Assembly (NCBI GenBank): GCA_034231615.1
Contig: CM067306.1
Span: forward strand, 33,500,019-33,564,018
Direction: 5' to 3'
DNA from: Meghimatium bilineatum
Taxonomy: Eukaryota; Mollusca; Gastropoda; Stylommatophora; Philomycidae
Length of the DNA stretch: 64,000 bases
Made by a program: the position numbers and the translations under genes
Shown: positions 10,200 through 21,139 of the stretch, piece after piece
How positions within the stretch are numbered: the stretch's first letter is position 1
Layout of the letters: the number at the start of each line of letters is the position of its first letter
Notes under the pieces: generated by a model
Database searches by the model: none
What the model was told of the DNA's origin: nothing
The model's input: the letters and a program-made list of their open reading frames with translations, nothing else

Positions 10200-13100
10200 C
10201 TATATCTGCAATTCTGTCTCCTTAATAAAACTCACTGTCTTTTGTAGTTCATACAGTGTCCCATAGAGCTTTGATTCCAGTGTTGTTTCCTCTGGCCAAT
10301 ATGTCTGCCTCAGCGTTTCATGCTCAGAACACTCTTGAAGTATATGTTTGGCACTCTGTACTGCCTGTCCACATGTACACATGGCCGTGTTGCCAATCTT
10401 GAACTTTGTATACATGTGACTGCGGAGTCGGTTGTGTCCTGTTCTGAGACGTAGAATTATAACTTGTTCTGATCTGTTCATAATGTGATAGTCATCTTGT
10501 GTTGGTGTTTGTGGCTTTCTTATTGACTTGATCATCTGTTTTTTCTGATGGTAGGTGATTGGTATATCTGGTTGATCTTCGGCAGCACCTTCCTTAGCCA
10601 GTTGGTCTGCTTTTTCATTTCCTGGTTTTCCACAGTGAGAGGGTATCCACTGCATGGTTACCCTATACTGGTAAGACAATTCGCTAAGTAGTTTTTTCAA
10701 GTCTGTTAGTTTTCCAGACTGGAGAGCTTGAAGCACTGACCTTGCATCTGTCAGGAATACCACAGGCTGTAGGTCAGAGTTGGAGTTCAGCAGTTTTTTA
10801 GCTGCCACAGTAATTGCCTGGATTTCTGCATCATAATTATTGCAGAATTTTCCTGTCGGTGTTCTGATTGTATCTCTAGGCTTGTGTGGATATTCTATAT
10901 ATACACCTGCACCTCCATTCCTCACAGCATTCTGTGCTGACCCATCTGTGTATACTCTGACCCATATATCTTGTGGATATTCCTCGTCCAGGAAACTGAG
11001 GGTGACTGTCCTCCGCTGCACACTGTTCTGTTCGTCCTCGCTTAGTATTCCTTTCACATGGGTCTGAATGTATATTGGCATTCCATGCCTTTCACTCCAT
11101 GGGGTTTGTTCTGGTACAGACCTTAAGGGGCTGTCAACTTCAGGTAGGTCTGTAAGTTGTCTACGGAGTCGTTTAGCTTGATGGATAAAGCTGCTTCTTT
11201 TCAGTCGCCCCATTGCTAGGTTTTGGAATCTTTCCTTCATTGGATGACTTGGCATACACTGAAACTTTTCCGCTTGAATTAGTACTTTTGTGTCTCTGCG
11301 TTCGCCAAGTGTTTGCATTCTTCCCATTTTCTGCATCTCTGCTATGGGTGTTGATTTCATTGCTCCCAACATTATTCTAAGTGCCTGGTTTTGCACTTTA
11401 TCTAGATCTTGTAATGTGGTGTTTGATGCAGGACACCACGCAGCTGAACCATATTCCAGGTGTGGTCTTATGCCTTGCTGGTAAACTTTACTGAGTATAT
11501 TCCCACTGGCTCCCCATGTGGTTCCATTTAGTTTTCTCAGGATAGCTAACTTCCTCCTGGCTTTTGTTGTTGCTTTGTTTATGTGCTGCTTCCATGTCAG
11601 CTTATCATCAAAAGTAACTCCGAGGTATGTTGGTTGTTTGTCTTCCTTCAAGAGCTCTCCGTCTATCTTGATATGACCGGCTTTTTGTTTTGGTGAGAGG
11701 GTAAAGAGTGTAGTGCTGCACTTATCTGTGTTAATGCTGACACACCATCTATTTGCCCATAAAGTTAGGGCATCGATAGCTCTTTGTATTTGTTTAGTGG
11801 CCACTGTTGCATGTTCTCCCGTGCACCAGATCACCAGGTCGTCAGCATACATTGCCACTTTGATCCCGTGTGGTAGTTCAGCAACTAGGTCATTGATGTA
11901 AACCAAGACAAGTGTTGGTGACAGGACTCCTCCCTGGGGGACTCCATGACGCAGTAGGACTTTCTTGCTTTTGCGACCATCTAATTGTACCCTGGCTCTT
12001 CTATTATGCAGGTATGATTTTACCCATTTGTACATTCTTGAGCTAACCCTGCAATTTCGCAATTTCTTTAGGAGCCCTTCTTTCCAGACCTTATCAAATG
12101 CTTTCCTAAGGTCTATCCATGCTGCTAGTACCAGTTTCTTATCTTGGAAGGCATCCTCAATCTCTTGGGAGAGGTAGGTTGCCTGATCTTCAGTAGAGTA
12201 GCACTGTCTGAAACCTGCTTGCTGTGATACCAGAAGGTTTTCACTTTCAAGGTACCACTGCATCCTAAGATTGATAATGCGTTCCATTGTTTTGCATAAA
12301 CAGCTTGTGAGGCTGATGGGCCTGTAGTTGGAGACTGTGTTGCCATCTTTTCCTGATTTGAGGAGTGGTATCATTATTGCTTCTCTCCACGCCTGTGGTA
12401 CATTACCTGTGGACCAGCTTGTGTTAAAGATTTGCAGCAGCTTTGCTCTTGCTGCAATTCCCAGGTTTCTAATCATTTCATTGGACACTCCATCAGCTCC
12501 AGGGGACTTTTTCATTTTCAATTTGGATATTGCATGCTCCAGTTCTCTCATTGTGATTGGTGCCTCCATGACTTCAGGTATAGGTTCGTCTTGTCCAATG
12601 TTTTGCTGGTTCGCTCGAACCTCCTGTTGTTTGTCTGGGCTGACTTTGACGTTATTGTCTTCTGCAAAGGAATCTGCAAAGTAATCAGCTGCATGTTTAC
12701 CTGTTAAAATGTTTTTATCTTTATAAAGTGTGATCCTGGTATTTCTCCCTGTACCTTCATCATTTAGTTGTTTTACAAGTTTCCATAATTTCCTAGTATC
12801 TCTTTCTAGATTCAGCGACTCTGTTTTTTCTTTCCAGCTGTTCCGTCTGGCTTGTAACTTGGCTCTTTGAAATTTAGCCTTTGTTTGCTGATATTTGTTG
12901 TGATGTTCTTGGCTAGGTCTGTTCTCAGCCTGCTTTCTAGATGTTTCCATCTCATTTTGCAGCTTTTCCAGTTCATCATTCCAGTAGGGTTTGTAGTTTT
13001 TGCGTGCCCCCCTGGGTATGGTTTTACTAGCAGCATGTAGTATACATCTATTAAATTCACTCACTGCTCTATTGATGTCTTTGTCCAAGTTCATGTCCTT

Positions 13101-14051
13101 AGCTAGAACACTGGTTAAATGCTGGTACATTTTCCAGTCTGCCCTCTTATAGTTCCACCTAGTGAGCGTGCTGCTGTCCTTGGTATATTCATTGTGAATT
13201 TCCAGAAATACTGGTCTGTGGTCACTACCCCCAAGCTGCTTTCCAACGACACGTGTGATGTTCCATTCCAGGCCCGGTGAGTAGAATGCCAGGTCTGGTG
13301 TAGAGGTGGTGTGCCATGCTCTCGAGTAGAAGGTTGGTGAGTCAGCTGGCTGGTTAATAAGAATGAGATTATTTTCATCCTGCCAGCTCTCAAGTTCCTC
13401 ACCTCTCTTGTCGATATGATCGTAGCCCCAGCTCTGAGAGTGGCTGTTGAAGTCACCACACACCATAAGTCTCTCTTTATCTGGAATTGTGTCTAGTGCC
13501 AATGGTTTATCATTTGGGCAGTAGTAGTTCAGGAGATGGAATTCTGCACTGTCTGTTTTTATGTGGAGCATCTGGTATTCTGCCCCGTCCATGTATACTT
13601 CCAGCTGACATGCGCTGATATTGTTTTTAACTAGTGTCAGAATTCCACCCTTTCGCCTGTCTTTTCGGTCAGATCGGTAGCACTGGTAGCCTCTGATTTT
13701 GAAGGCTATGTCGCTGCTGAGGTGTGTTTCTTGGATACAGCAAATATTAACTTGTTCTTCACTGAGGACATTTTCAAGTTCCAATTTTTTGCTGTATCCA
13801 TCTCTTTTACTGTTGACACCCTCAGCATTCCAGTGCATTATTTTTATTGGTCGTCTGTTTGTTTGGCCAGTAGCTCTATTCCCTTGCCTCCTGGCTCCTC
13901 GGGGCAATTGAGAAGGACTTCCAGTAACTGAGGTTGGGCCCTTTCGAGGTATAGGGCCCGGCACCGTCCCTGCCTGAACGTCCGCCACAGGGCAGGCACC
14001 ATAACATTTATTAGATGCAGACATGTTTCCATTGTGTTTTATGCGTGGCAA
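10200..14051 (-). CDS. LINE polyprotein: AP endonuclease, reverse transcriptase, RNase H, CCHC
   Basis: A 1,283-residue ORF with no interruption. The N-terminal ~68 residues are Gly/Pro/Arg-rich without a recognised domain. An exonuclease-endonuclease-phosphatase domain follows (~69-287), with Glu108 in QETH, GDFN at 199-202 and SDHRP at 276-280. The reverse transcriptase spans ~553-815: NYRPISL, QAGFR, Asp647 in WIDLRKAFD, HGVPQGGVLSP and the catalytic YADD at 735-738. RNase H (~1030-1155) has Asp1036, Glu1076, Asp1102, His1139 and Asp1149, so all expected catalytic residues are visible. Cys1225, Cys1227, His1236 and Cys1241 form a C-terminal CCHC-like knuckle. The protein would nick the target and copy its own RNA (target-primed reverse transcription). 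Val715 (SPTLVLVYIND) replaces the usual Phe present in the other two copies, and Lys1142 replaces Ile in SHCGIPG. Plus-strand frames here are shadows. Confidence 0.93.
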   Translation of the reverse strand: MPRIKHNGNMSASNKCYGACPVADVQAGTVPGPIPRKGPTSVTGSPSQLPRGARRQGNRATGQTNRRPIKIMHWNAEGVNSKRDGYSKKLELENVLSEEQVNICCIQETHLSSDIAFKIRGYQCYRSDRKDRRKGGILTLVKNNISACQLEVYMDGAEYQMLHIKTDSAEFHLLNYYCPNDKPLALDTIPDKERLMVCGDFNSHSQSWGYDHIDKRGEELESWQDENNLILINQPADSPTFYSRAWHTTSTPDLAFYSPGLEWNITRVVGKQLGGSDHRPVFLEIHNEYTKDSSTLTRWNYKRADWKMYQHLTSVLAKDMNLDKDINRAVSEFNRCILHAASKTIPRGARKNYKPYWNDELEKLQNEMETSRKQAENRPSQEHHNKYQQTKAKFQRAKLQARRNSWKEKTESLNLERDTRKLWKLVKQLNDEGTGRNTRITLYKDKNILTGKHAADYFADSFAEDNNVKVSPDKQQEVRANQQNIGQDEPIPEVMEAPITMRELEHAISKLKMKKSPGADGVSNEMIRNLGIAARAKLLQIFNTSWSTGNVPQAWREAIMIPLLKSGKDGNTVSNYRPISLTSCLCKTMERIINLRMQWYLESENLLVSQQAGFRQCYSTEDQATYLSQEIEDAFQDKKLVLAAWIDLRKAFDKVWKEGLLKKLRNCRVSSRMYKWVKSYLHNRRARVQLDGRKSKKVLLRHGVPQGGVLSPTLVLVYINDLVAELPHGIKVAMYADDLVIWCTGEHATVATKQIQRAIDALTLWANRWCVSINTDKCSTTLFTLSPKQKAGHIKIDGELLKEDKQPTYLGVTFDDKLTWKQHINKATTKARRKLAILRKLNGTTWGASGNILSKVYQQGIRPHLEYGSAAWCPASNTTLQDLDKVQNQALRIMLGAMKSTPIAEMQKMGRMQTLGERRDTKVLIQAEKFQCMPSHPMKERFQNLAMGRLKRSSFIHQAKRLRRQLTDLPEVDSPLRSVPEQTPWSERHGMPIYIQTHVKGILSEDEQNSVQRRTVTLSFLDEEYPQDIWVRVYTDGSAQNAVRNGGAGVYIEYPHKPRDTIRTPTGKFCNNYDAEIQAITVAAKKLLNSNSDLQPVVFLTDARSVLQALQSGKLTDLKKLLSELSYQYRVTMQWIPSHCGKPGNEKADQLAKEGAAEDQPDIPITYHQKKQMIKSIRKPQTPTQDDYHIMNRSEQVIILRLRTGHNRLRSHMYTKFKIGNTAMCTCGQAVQSAKHILQECSEHETLRQTYWPEETTLESKLYGTLYELQKTVSFIKETELQI

Positions 14052-14152
14052 CCTGATTATCTCTGCGCCTTTTGGCTGGTTGTCTCCGTCTTCAGCACTC
14101 TGCTTACTAGGGCCGGACTATGGTCCTGCTCGAGTGGGAGTGCCCGACCAGT

Positions 14153-14184
14153 CTTAGTTTCCAGCCTCTGATGGCTGAACTAAG
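14153..14184 (-). promoter_or_regulatory. 5' UTR stem-loop of the LINE
   Basis: On the minus strand CTTAGTTCAGCC pairs with GGCTGGAAACTAAG around a six-base loop. The same stem is present at 53369-53400 in the other full-length copy, and its partly diverged counterpart in the mini-element at 33 kb. Role unknown; it may belong to an internal promoter or an RNA-processing structure. Confidence 0.45.
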
Positions 14185-14232
14185 CCCCATCACCACTTCA
14201 AGGTTCTGGCCTCGATGGGGCACGGTCTTCTT

Positions 14233-14727
14233 TTCAGGCATGTTTTAGGGGACAAAAATTGTGGGCTAAACTGACAACCTGTCACTTGTGGGAAAAAAAA
14301 CCCTCAATGTCACATTTGTTCTCATTTTTTAAATTTTATCTTCTATCATCCACACATAATCCACATAATAATCCACACGAATGATGAAAAGATGAAGGTC
14401 AGTGGACATTACACCTTTGTCCTTTTGTAGCAGACTCCTAGATGATGGGATAGCTAGATGTGCTATCACTGCGGATAGACTAGCAAATCTGAGAGAAGAA
14501 TGATGGGATTGTTGGCCCAGAAGTGTATGTTGTGATCCTGGCGGGACGTGATCATCCTGGAATACTGACGCACTGGAATGCCTCACTACGGAGACTAAAC
14601 ATGCATCCATAACCCCCTCCCCACCCACTCCTTCTTTACACATCCTTGAGACATTAGGGACCTGTATGAGTCTGGGAGTCGCCTCAGTTGAATATCTGAG
14701 AAGAATTTGTCAGATGGCTATGGTCTG
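14233..14727. other. no gene recognised
   Basis: The target region into which LINE copy 1 inserted. Short open frames only; no domain or dispersed repeat recognised. Confidence 0.45.
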
Positions 14728-15262
14728 TCAAGAGCTCACAGCTAAAGGGAATATCGCATCATCATCGTGTGTCAAGAGCTACCTGCTCACAGCTAAAGGG
14801 AATATCGCATCATCATCATGTGTCAAGAGCTACCTGCTCACAGCTAAAGGGAATATCTCATCATCATCATGTGTCAAGAGTTACCTGCTCACAGCTAAAG
14901 GGAATATCTCATCACCATCATGTGTCAAGAGCTACCTGCTCACAGCTAAAGGGAATATCTCATCACCATCATGTGTCAAGAGCTACCTGCTCACTGCTAA
15001 AGGGAATATCTCATCATCATCATGTGTCAAGAGCTACCTGCTCACAGCTAAAGGGAATATCTCATCACCATCATGTGTCAAGAGCTACCTGCTCACAGCT
15101 AAAGGGAATATCTCATCATCATCATGTGTCAAGAGCTACCTGCTCACAGCTAAAGGGAATATCGCATCATCATCATGTGTCAAGAGCTGCCTGCTCACAG
15201 CTAAAGGGAATATCGCATCATCATCATGTGTCAAGAGCTGCCTGCACACGTCTAAAGGCATT
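14728..15262. repeat. 51-bp minisatellite
   Basis: About ten units of 51 bp built on CTCACAGCTAAAGGGAATAT, CTCATCATCATCATGTGTCA and AGAGCTACCTG. Because 51 is divisible by three and no frame-specific stop exists, two plus-strand frames stay open (17-residue repeats LLTAKGNISSSSCVKSY and CSQLKGISHHHHVSRAT). The open frames are a property of the unit length. Differences between units are mostly T/C changes in the CAT/CAC triplets. Confidence 0.9.
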
Positions 15263-15409
15263 AATTATTTCACTATTATCATCAATATGTCCATATATGT
15301 CAATATATATAAAAACTTTCTTCGATATTTTTAAATATTCGTTTGGGACAAATGAGCACAGAATTTAAAAGAGTATATATGAAGACCACTTGCAATTACT
15401 CTTGTATTC

Positions 15410-15582
15410 TGTGTTTCTTCTTCTTCAGCGTTCATTCTCAAACTTCCTCTAAATCTCTCTTGTAGCAGGACAATGTTCCTACTAGATTTCCAGCAGGGTG
15501 TAGTCCAGAAAATGTAAATGCATTGTATCGCAGTTTAATTTAACATCAATGGCCCGACACACCCGTCTTCGGCGGCATTATA
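15410..15582 (-). mobile_element. SINE A copy
   Basis: Plus-strand text runs from CTTCTTCTTCAGCGTTCATT to CGACACACCCGTCTTCGGCG. In sense, this is the core (GAAGACGGGTGTGTCGGGCC-like), then ACTACACCCTGCTGGAAATC, then GAATGAACGCTGAAGAAG. It belongs to the 159-bp family delimited at 58002-58160, with a few per cent divergence judged by eye. Confidence 0.75.
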
Positions 15583-16195
15583 AATTTGTATGCCACTATC
15601 TTGATAAAAACCTTGCGGTAAATAAAACTACTGTGCCTCATAATGTATTTCCTAGCGTCTGATTGAGTTCTGCGATTAAATTAAATCTCCAGTGTACTCA
15701 CAGAGCTATTATTTACCCTGGCATATTATCCACCAACAAGCGTCTACGTTTCGCTGTTGATGAAATAGTTCGGTGCTGCTAGAATGTCTTACTTGACACC
15801 GCTGGGTCTTATCTGATGAAGCATAAAGTTGGAAAACGCCCTGCTTGAACTAATGAATTACATGTCCTTCACCTCAATAGTCAGACGCGATAATAGTGAA
15901 CAGCGTCACGTATATTGGATGATGCGAACGATCATTGGTCACTGTGTAATACTTTCTGGCGCCAGGCAATAAAAAACATGAGGAAGTCTGACCAGCCCAG
16001 ACAAGAAACGCTGTTTATGATCAACTAGCAGGACCTAGTCAGTAGATGGTCTTGATGAATACATTATGAAAGGGTTGTCCTTTAACGAGATTCTATATTT
16101 TCCCTTTTCTCTGCTTATGAACGAAGTTAGCAGGTACACTGTGCCTCATCAGCAACCTAGACCAGTCTGTCTATATGGGCCATGTGGAAACATTA
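15583..16195. other. no gene recognised
   Basis: Mixed-composition sequence with no recognisable frame, repeat or element boundary. Confidence 0.45.
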
Positions 16196-16845
16196 ATTTG
16201 TATTTGACGTGTTCTTTATGATCAAATCTGACATTTTTGTATCAGTAATTTATGATCAAATCAGATATTTTCGGCATCAGTAATTTATGATCAAATCTGA
16301 TGTATCTATTAGCAGTAATTTATGATAAAATCAGATATTTTCTGTATCAGTAATTTATGATCAAATCAGATATTTTCTGTATCAGTAATTTATGATACAA
16401 TCAGATATTTTCTGTATCAGTAATTTATGATACAATCAGATATTTTCTGTATCAGTAATTTATGATACAATCAGATATTTTCTGTATCGGTAATTTATGA
16501 TCAAATCAGATATTTTCGGCATCAGTAATTTATGATCAAATCTGATGTTTCTATTAGCAGTAATTTATGATTAAATCTGATGTTTTTGTTATCAGTAATT
16601 TATGATCAAATCAGCTATTTTCGGTATCAGTAATTTATGATACAATCAGATATTTTCTGTATCAGTAATTTATGATCAAATCAGATATTTTCGGTATCAG
16701 TAATTTATGATCACATCTGATGTTTTCAGTATCAGTAATTATGATAAAATCTGATATTTTCGGTATCAGTAATTTATGATCAAATCTGATATTTTCGGTA
16801 TCAGTAATTTATGATCAAATCTGATATTTTTGTTATCAGCAATTA
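16196..16845. repeat. 35-bp minisatellite
   Basis: About 18 units with 35-bp spacing, built on GTAATTTATGATCAAATCAG then ATATTTTCTGTATCA. Variants (GATCAAATCTG versus GATACAATCAG) occur in runs, for example three consecutive ATACAATCAG units near 16390-16490, indicating local amplification. Confidence 0.88.
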
Positions 16846-16914
16846 GCGTTGTCGGCGTTTATTCTCAAATACATGTAGTTTATTATGCAGATTTGTAGTA
16901 TATAGTCACGTGTG

Positions 16915-17075
16915 CTACAGGGGATAGCTAGGGGAACAAAGAATAACACCCTTTATCTTCCATGCATGTTGTAAAAGGCGACTAAGGAGGTTATGAGATG
17001 GAGTTGGCTGTACCATCACATATAGGGCCAAAGTGACACAGAAGACATGCTCAAGTCGGATATGTCAGTCGGATA
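16915..17075 (+). mobile_element. SINE B, 3'-truncated copy
   Basis: Contains TCTTCCATGCATGTTGTAAA, AGGCGACTAAGGAGGTTATG and CTCAAGTCGGATATGTCAGT, the head and core of SINE B. The 3' third with the (GAA)n tail is missing, which is unusual because retroposition normally truncates the 5' end. It was more likely broken after insertion. Confidence 0.65.
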
Positions 17076-17490
17076 TGATTGCTAGTTGAAACAATGTTCA
17101 GTACAAAATCAATCGCTGGAGAAAGTGTCCGGCAAACAAATTCGTAGACAAGAAAGGGGGAGGGTATGTATTTAGGGTCTTCCCCCCACCTTTCCGCCAC
17201 TTAAGAACATGGCATTTAATGCTTAGAACGTAGCGATTGTTCACACAACGGATATAAACATTTTTATAAAACAAAAGAATGTACACACAAGCACGCACTT
17301 ACCCCTCTTTTGTTTAGGAAAACACTTGTTCCTCTCTAAGGTAAACGTATCTACGGTCCTAATGTCATCAATATTTTATGTTGAACATTGGAGGCTGCAA
17401 AAATTTTGACTTTAAACACCAAAGGCTATTTAATATTACTTTTCTCGACGTTATATGATAGTAATTCATTACTAATCATGTGTTATGTTG
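17076..17490. other. no gene; short dispersed motif
   Basis: Contains GGTAAACGTATCTACGGTCC near 17340. Close relatives occur near 20480 (GTATCTACGGCTCTGA) and 22025 (AGTACCTACGGTCCTGA), all beside runs of C or G, which suggests another short dispersed repeat that I cannot delimit. Confidence 0.35.
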
Positions 17491-17849
17491 TGTTCATAAA
17501 GGACCACTGGTTGAAATGTCGATATTTTTGTTATCATGTGTGCTTCCATTTGTTCGATAAACCTCATTACTTTGTTTCCAAGTTTCACAACTTCATGCTG
17601 AGAAAATTTCTGGCGGTTGTTGGCAACAGCTGCAAAGTTTCTTACCGCTTCACAAGAACTACAAATAAAATACTTTGATCCAACTATAGACAAATAAAGT
17701 TAAATTTGACCCGCCAACCAAACAAGGTTGCCCATCTCTGTTCTATCATACAATCTTTTTCAATGCTGTTATAGAATATCTTTCTCTAAAATGTCGATTG
17801 TTGGCCGCACAAAGGTATTATGACTACATTCATATCTACTTGTCTCCCA

Positions 17850-18005
17850 TTACGCACCGAAGTCTGATGTGTCGTACTTTTGGCACAAATAAAACACTGA
17901 CTCAAGGCATGTCAATTCTCTTGACTACTTACTGCTGGAAATCTTGTAGGACCATCGTCCTGCTATAGAAAAATCCAGCGGGATTTTGAGAATGAACGCT
18001 GAAGA
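17850..18005 (+). mobile_element. SINE A copy
   Basis: Reads CGAAGTCTGATGTGTCGTAC, TTGGCACAAATAAAAC, GCTGGAAATCTTGTAGGACC and GAATGAACGCTGAAGAAG in the same order as the 58-kb copy, with more substitutions and a short tail. Confidence 0.72.
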
Positions 18006-18534
18006 AGTTTCTCCATTTAATTTCAGAGACTGAAATAGTACAAAATCACTGAACAAGTCCGATCTTTAAAAATACAATATTAATTAAATCTCTCTATCCT
18101 CGAATCTGCCTGCTAGCAGCAGACCAATAAGGCTACACTAACATCTAATGCCTCCTCACCCCCCCCCCTTGTAAATTCATTAACAGGCTCTGAAATAATA
18201 TATAATACATGTCTGATCTTTGAAAAACACAATATTATGCAAATATCTCTGTCATGTGCGCTCTCATAATGGACGCACACACGATGAATTATACTATAAT
18301 TTCCTGATATTAACTCTCCAGTTCCCAGACATCTCAGAAAATAGTTTCATTCTTTCGACTTTGGCAAAAAAAATGTTTCCTCCCTCTTGGGCAGTATATT
18401 CACGTTAATGGCATTTTTAATGACAGCAGACCCTTCCATAGCTAGTTGATGACCCACTGTCACCCAAATCCCACCATCAACTAGGGCAGACGAGACAGTT
18501 TTGGTAATTGAGTCTTCCACTTTACCAACTTTTG
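18006..18534. other. no gene recognised
   Basis: AT-rich; a short C run near 18160. Nothing recognised. Confidence 0.4.
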
Positions 18535-18830
18535 ATTAAGACGTGCTCTAACCCATTCATCCATTCATTCATTAAGTGTCGTCTCAGATAGGAATGCTGG
18601 ATTCAACTGACCTCTAATATCTCTTGCCTTGACTAAAAGTCTCTTGCCTTGATGATGCACTCTGTTAGATTGCAACCTGTCCATTTCATGATGTTTCTCT
18701 CCGACTTGTATCTCTGCCTACCTCGAGCTCGCCTCCCCTTGTATTTACTCTTAAAATAAGGTCTTCAGTAAGGTGTCATGTCTTTTAATATGCCCAACAT
18801 ACTCTTTATCTTGTTTATCTTTATTTCTTT
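18535..18830 (-). mobile_element. LINE 3' fragment (antisense)
   Basis: The minus-strand translation contains KRHDTLLKTLF, a basic RQRYKSERNIMKWTGC segment and a TECIIKARD segment. It closely parallels the sense copy at 8540-8720 (RHDTLLKTLLEG ... RQRYKWESNI ... AECIIKTRD). The 3' tail here is (TGAA)n-like rather than (GAT)n. Confidence 0.6.
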
Positions 18831-18984
18831 TAATTTTTTTTTCAAACTATGTTTTGTTACATACTATGTACTCTGTTCGTTTTCTTCTCTTTCCTCGAAT
18901 CTCTCCCTATTCTTCTATATATCCAGATCGCAAAAGGGATCAATACTGTCTTCTAGTTGAGTGTTCTTTGTCCACGTTTCTGAG

Positions 18985-19235
18985 AGCTATAAATTACATA
19001 CAATAGATGTAGCATTTTATAATTCTCATTTTAGCTTATTTGTAATTTGTTTAGATGTTAATAGTTTCCTCATATCATTGAAAGTACTTTTAGCCATTTC
19101 CATTCTCCTTTTAACGTCTGTTTCACATATACCATCATTTGTGACTATGTGTCCTATGTATTGGTAATGTTCTAATTGTTGTAGTATCTCTCCATATATT
19201 TTTATGTTTTGCACATTTTGTTTTGCGATACCCGT
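18985..19235 (-). mobile_element. RTE-like LINE, end of RT domain
   Basis: Minus-strand residues read LEHYQYIGHIVTNDGICETD, then VKRRMEMAKSTFNDMRKLLT. This matches the region just after the YADD box in RTE/BovB-type reverse transcriptases (xFxYLGSxIxxDGxxxxExKxRIxxA). A short dead fragment. Confidence 0.62.
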
Positions 19236-19423
19236 ACTGTTAGCTAAACCGACTTAAATGTGTTTTTTCTTAAATTGTATTTTTAGTATAACTTTCTTCA
19301 TAAAAGGAATTTCAAAAGAAGTAGGACAGGAAAGGGAATAGGAGGAAGTACGTATTGAAAAAAAAATCATGAATTAACGTAATAAATCAACTAGATAAAT
19401 CATTTAGGAAATAGACTGGTATT

Positions 19424-20130
19424 ATGGCAGAGGTTACAGTACAAGAACTTGTCCAGCTACACTCGAAATCACAAGACATAACTATATACACAGATGGATC
19501 AGTCAACAGAAATACACATAGATGCGGTTGGGGTTTTGTTGTCTACAGAAACGGCTTAAATTTAGTTGCGAGATTATCTGCACACTCCTTTATCAAATCG
19601 AGCATGAGGATGGAGATAGAGGGAGTTACAACAGCACTAAGTCAGTTGATACCTGATACATCAACCCACTCAGTAATACAGACTCTCAAATCATGCTGCC
19701 AAGATAAAAAAAAAATAACATGTTGAGAAAAGAATGGACTGAGTTATTTAACAACTAAATTGTACAGAGTGTTACATGGATATACTACCAGGGCCTCGAT
19801 GAAGTCAGAGAAACGAAAGAGCTGACTCATTAGCAGGCAATGATGCAATTGACGGTACAGTACTGAGAAGAGATAAAGCGGACTTTAAATCAGTCATAAA
19901 TTCATTGCAAAATGAAGATGTTAACAATGAGACTGAAAACGTACAGATATAAAGAATGACAGAATTGGAAGAGATTAGAGGTGAGGGAAGAAAATTTACT
20001 CTTTTTAAAAAGAACCAATGATCATGTCATCAACAACTGATTGAGACTTTGACATCATACATTCAAATGGCTGCTGAAAAAGAGAGCGGAGCACTTATGA
20101 GAATGCCCCATGTGCTATGATGCTAGTTTA
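19424..20130 (+). pseudogene. Decayed RNase H-type LINE 3' region
   Basis: The first 100 codons (19424-19726) are open and give an RNase H N-half: ITIYTDGSVNRNTHRCGWGF with the first catalytic Asp, then SMRMEIEGVTTALSQL with the catalytic Glu. Beyond this the frame breaks. Nucleotides near 19800 still spell a degraded GNERADSLAG-like motif, and near 20085 an ERAEHLWECP-like end equivalent to that at 7990 and 54260. It belongs to the same broad I-group family as those fragments but not to the intact LINE, whose motif sequences differ. Confidence 0.65.
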
Positions 20131-21135
20131 TAATAAAAAATCAAGAAGAATCGTAAAAAGTGAAAAATGAAAACAGCACTTATCAATGGAATCACCCAAG
20201 AGTTATAACAAGTTCATGAGCAAATCGACATGTCTTCTTTAATCTATCTTCCATGATCATCTCAGTAAGGGGGCAAGCGCCAATAAAGGGGGAGGGATCA
20301 ACACCACCTTCGTTAGCAAATCAGAATATGACTTTTAGTACTAGAAATCTAACCAAAATTTCGTCGTAAAACTCCTCCGTTCACGATTTCTAATAAAAAC
20401 CGTATTCATATTCCTATTCAAAAAGAGAGAATTACACATGAAAACGAGTCAATTATATTTTAGAACCCCTCTTTTTCTTACTGAAGACGTATCTACGGCT
20501 CTGATAGGGGGGCATCCATGTTGAAAAATATGCTGGGTTATCCATATTATTGAAATGACAAGCATGCGTTTCTCGTATCACTTTCAGACTGTTCTCTATA
20601 ACCCTCGTCTAGAAGTGATACGGGATGGCAATCATTTCAAACAAATTTAATGCCAAATACAGTAATAAAACGTGAAGTAGGTAACAAGTTTCTTATTTAT
20701 AGACCCGGGGGGGGGAGCCACTTAAGAAGAATAGTCATAAAAGGGGTCGACGACAAAAGAGGTCGACAATCGCTGATCTATAACACTGTCTCCAGTTTCT
20801 TTCATCCAACTTGACACGTTTACTCTCCTCTTTAGTTTCACGCATACAGATACTTTTAAAATGTGTATTCTCTTTCCCAATTTGTGATTGTTTTCAAATT
20901 CTGCCCTTTGCAGAATATCGAGTTAGTTATTGTTACAGTTCATAACGGTGGACAGAACCACCTATCTCTGGATACACTGGCATATTATCAGTGCAAGGCT
21001 TAGTTGTAAACCAGAACCACATATCTCTAGATGCATTTTATCTCTCGCAACATTTTAACACTATCAATTTATCCCGTCACTGCTTAGGTTTGTTGCAAAA
21101 CAAAGCCGTAGAAACGACTTTCGTATGATGGTTAC
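20131..21135. other. no gene; single relative of the 49-bp unit
   Basis: At 20333-20360 TTTTAGTACTAGAAATCTAACC resembles the start of the 49-bp minisatellite unit at 5 kb, as an isolated copy. A G run lies at 20706. Otherwise nothing recognised. Confidence 0.4.
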
Positions 21136-21139
21136 GCGA

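Larger units (their letters stand above)
10169..14220 (-). mobile_element. Full-length I/Ingi-type LINE, copy 1
   Basis: A complete non-LTR retrotransposon of about 4.05 kb: a 169-nt 5' UTR (14052-14220), one long ORF (10200-14051) and a very short 3' UTR ending GAACGAAAGAAGAAG with a (GAA)n tail. CACGGTCTTCTT at 10157-10168 and 14221-14232 is a perfect 12-bp target-site duplication. The boundary inside the TTC run is ambiguous by a few bases. There is no ORF1/gag-like frame upstream, and a single ORF with endonuclease, RT and RNase H is the layout of the Ingi clade within the I group. Clade placement is an inference. The intact ORF and perfect TSD indicate a recent insertion. Confidence 0.9.

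Noticed and set aside
10840-13931. Plus-strand frames opposite the LINE ORF
   Set aside because: The same frames recur in all three LINE copies as exact shadows of the conserved minus-strand protein.
14100-14220. HDV-like ribozyme at the LINE 5' end
   Set aside because: The visible stems (GRCCAG/CTGGTC and CTTAGTT/AACTAAG) are nested, not arranged as the double pseudoknot that fold requires.
14666-15368. 222- and 199-codon open frames with 17-residue repeats
   Set aside because: Both follow from a 51-bp unit without stops; there is no unique flanking coding sequence and two overlapping frames are equally open.
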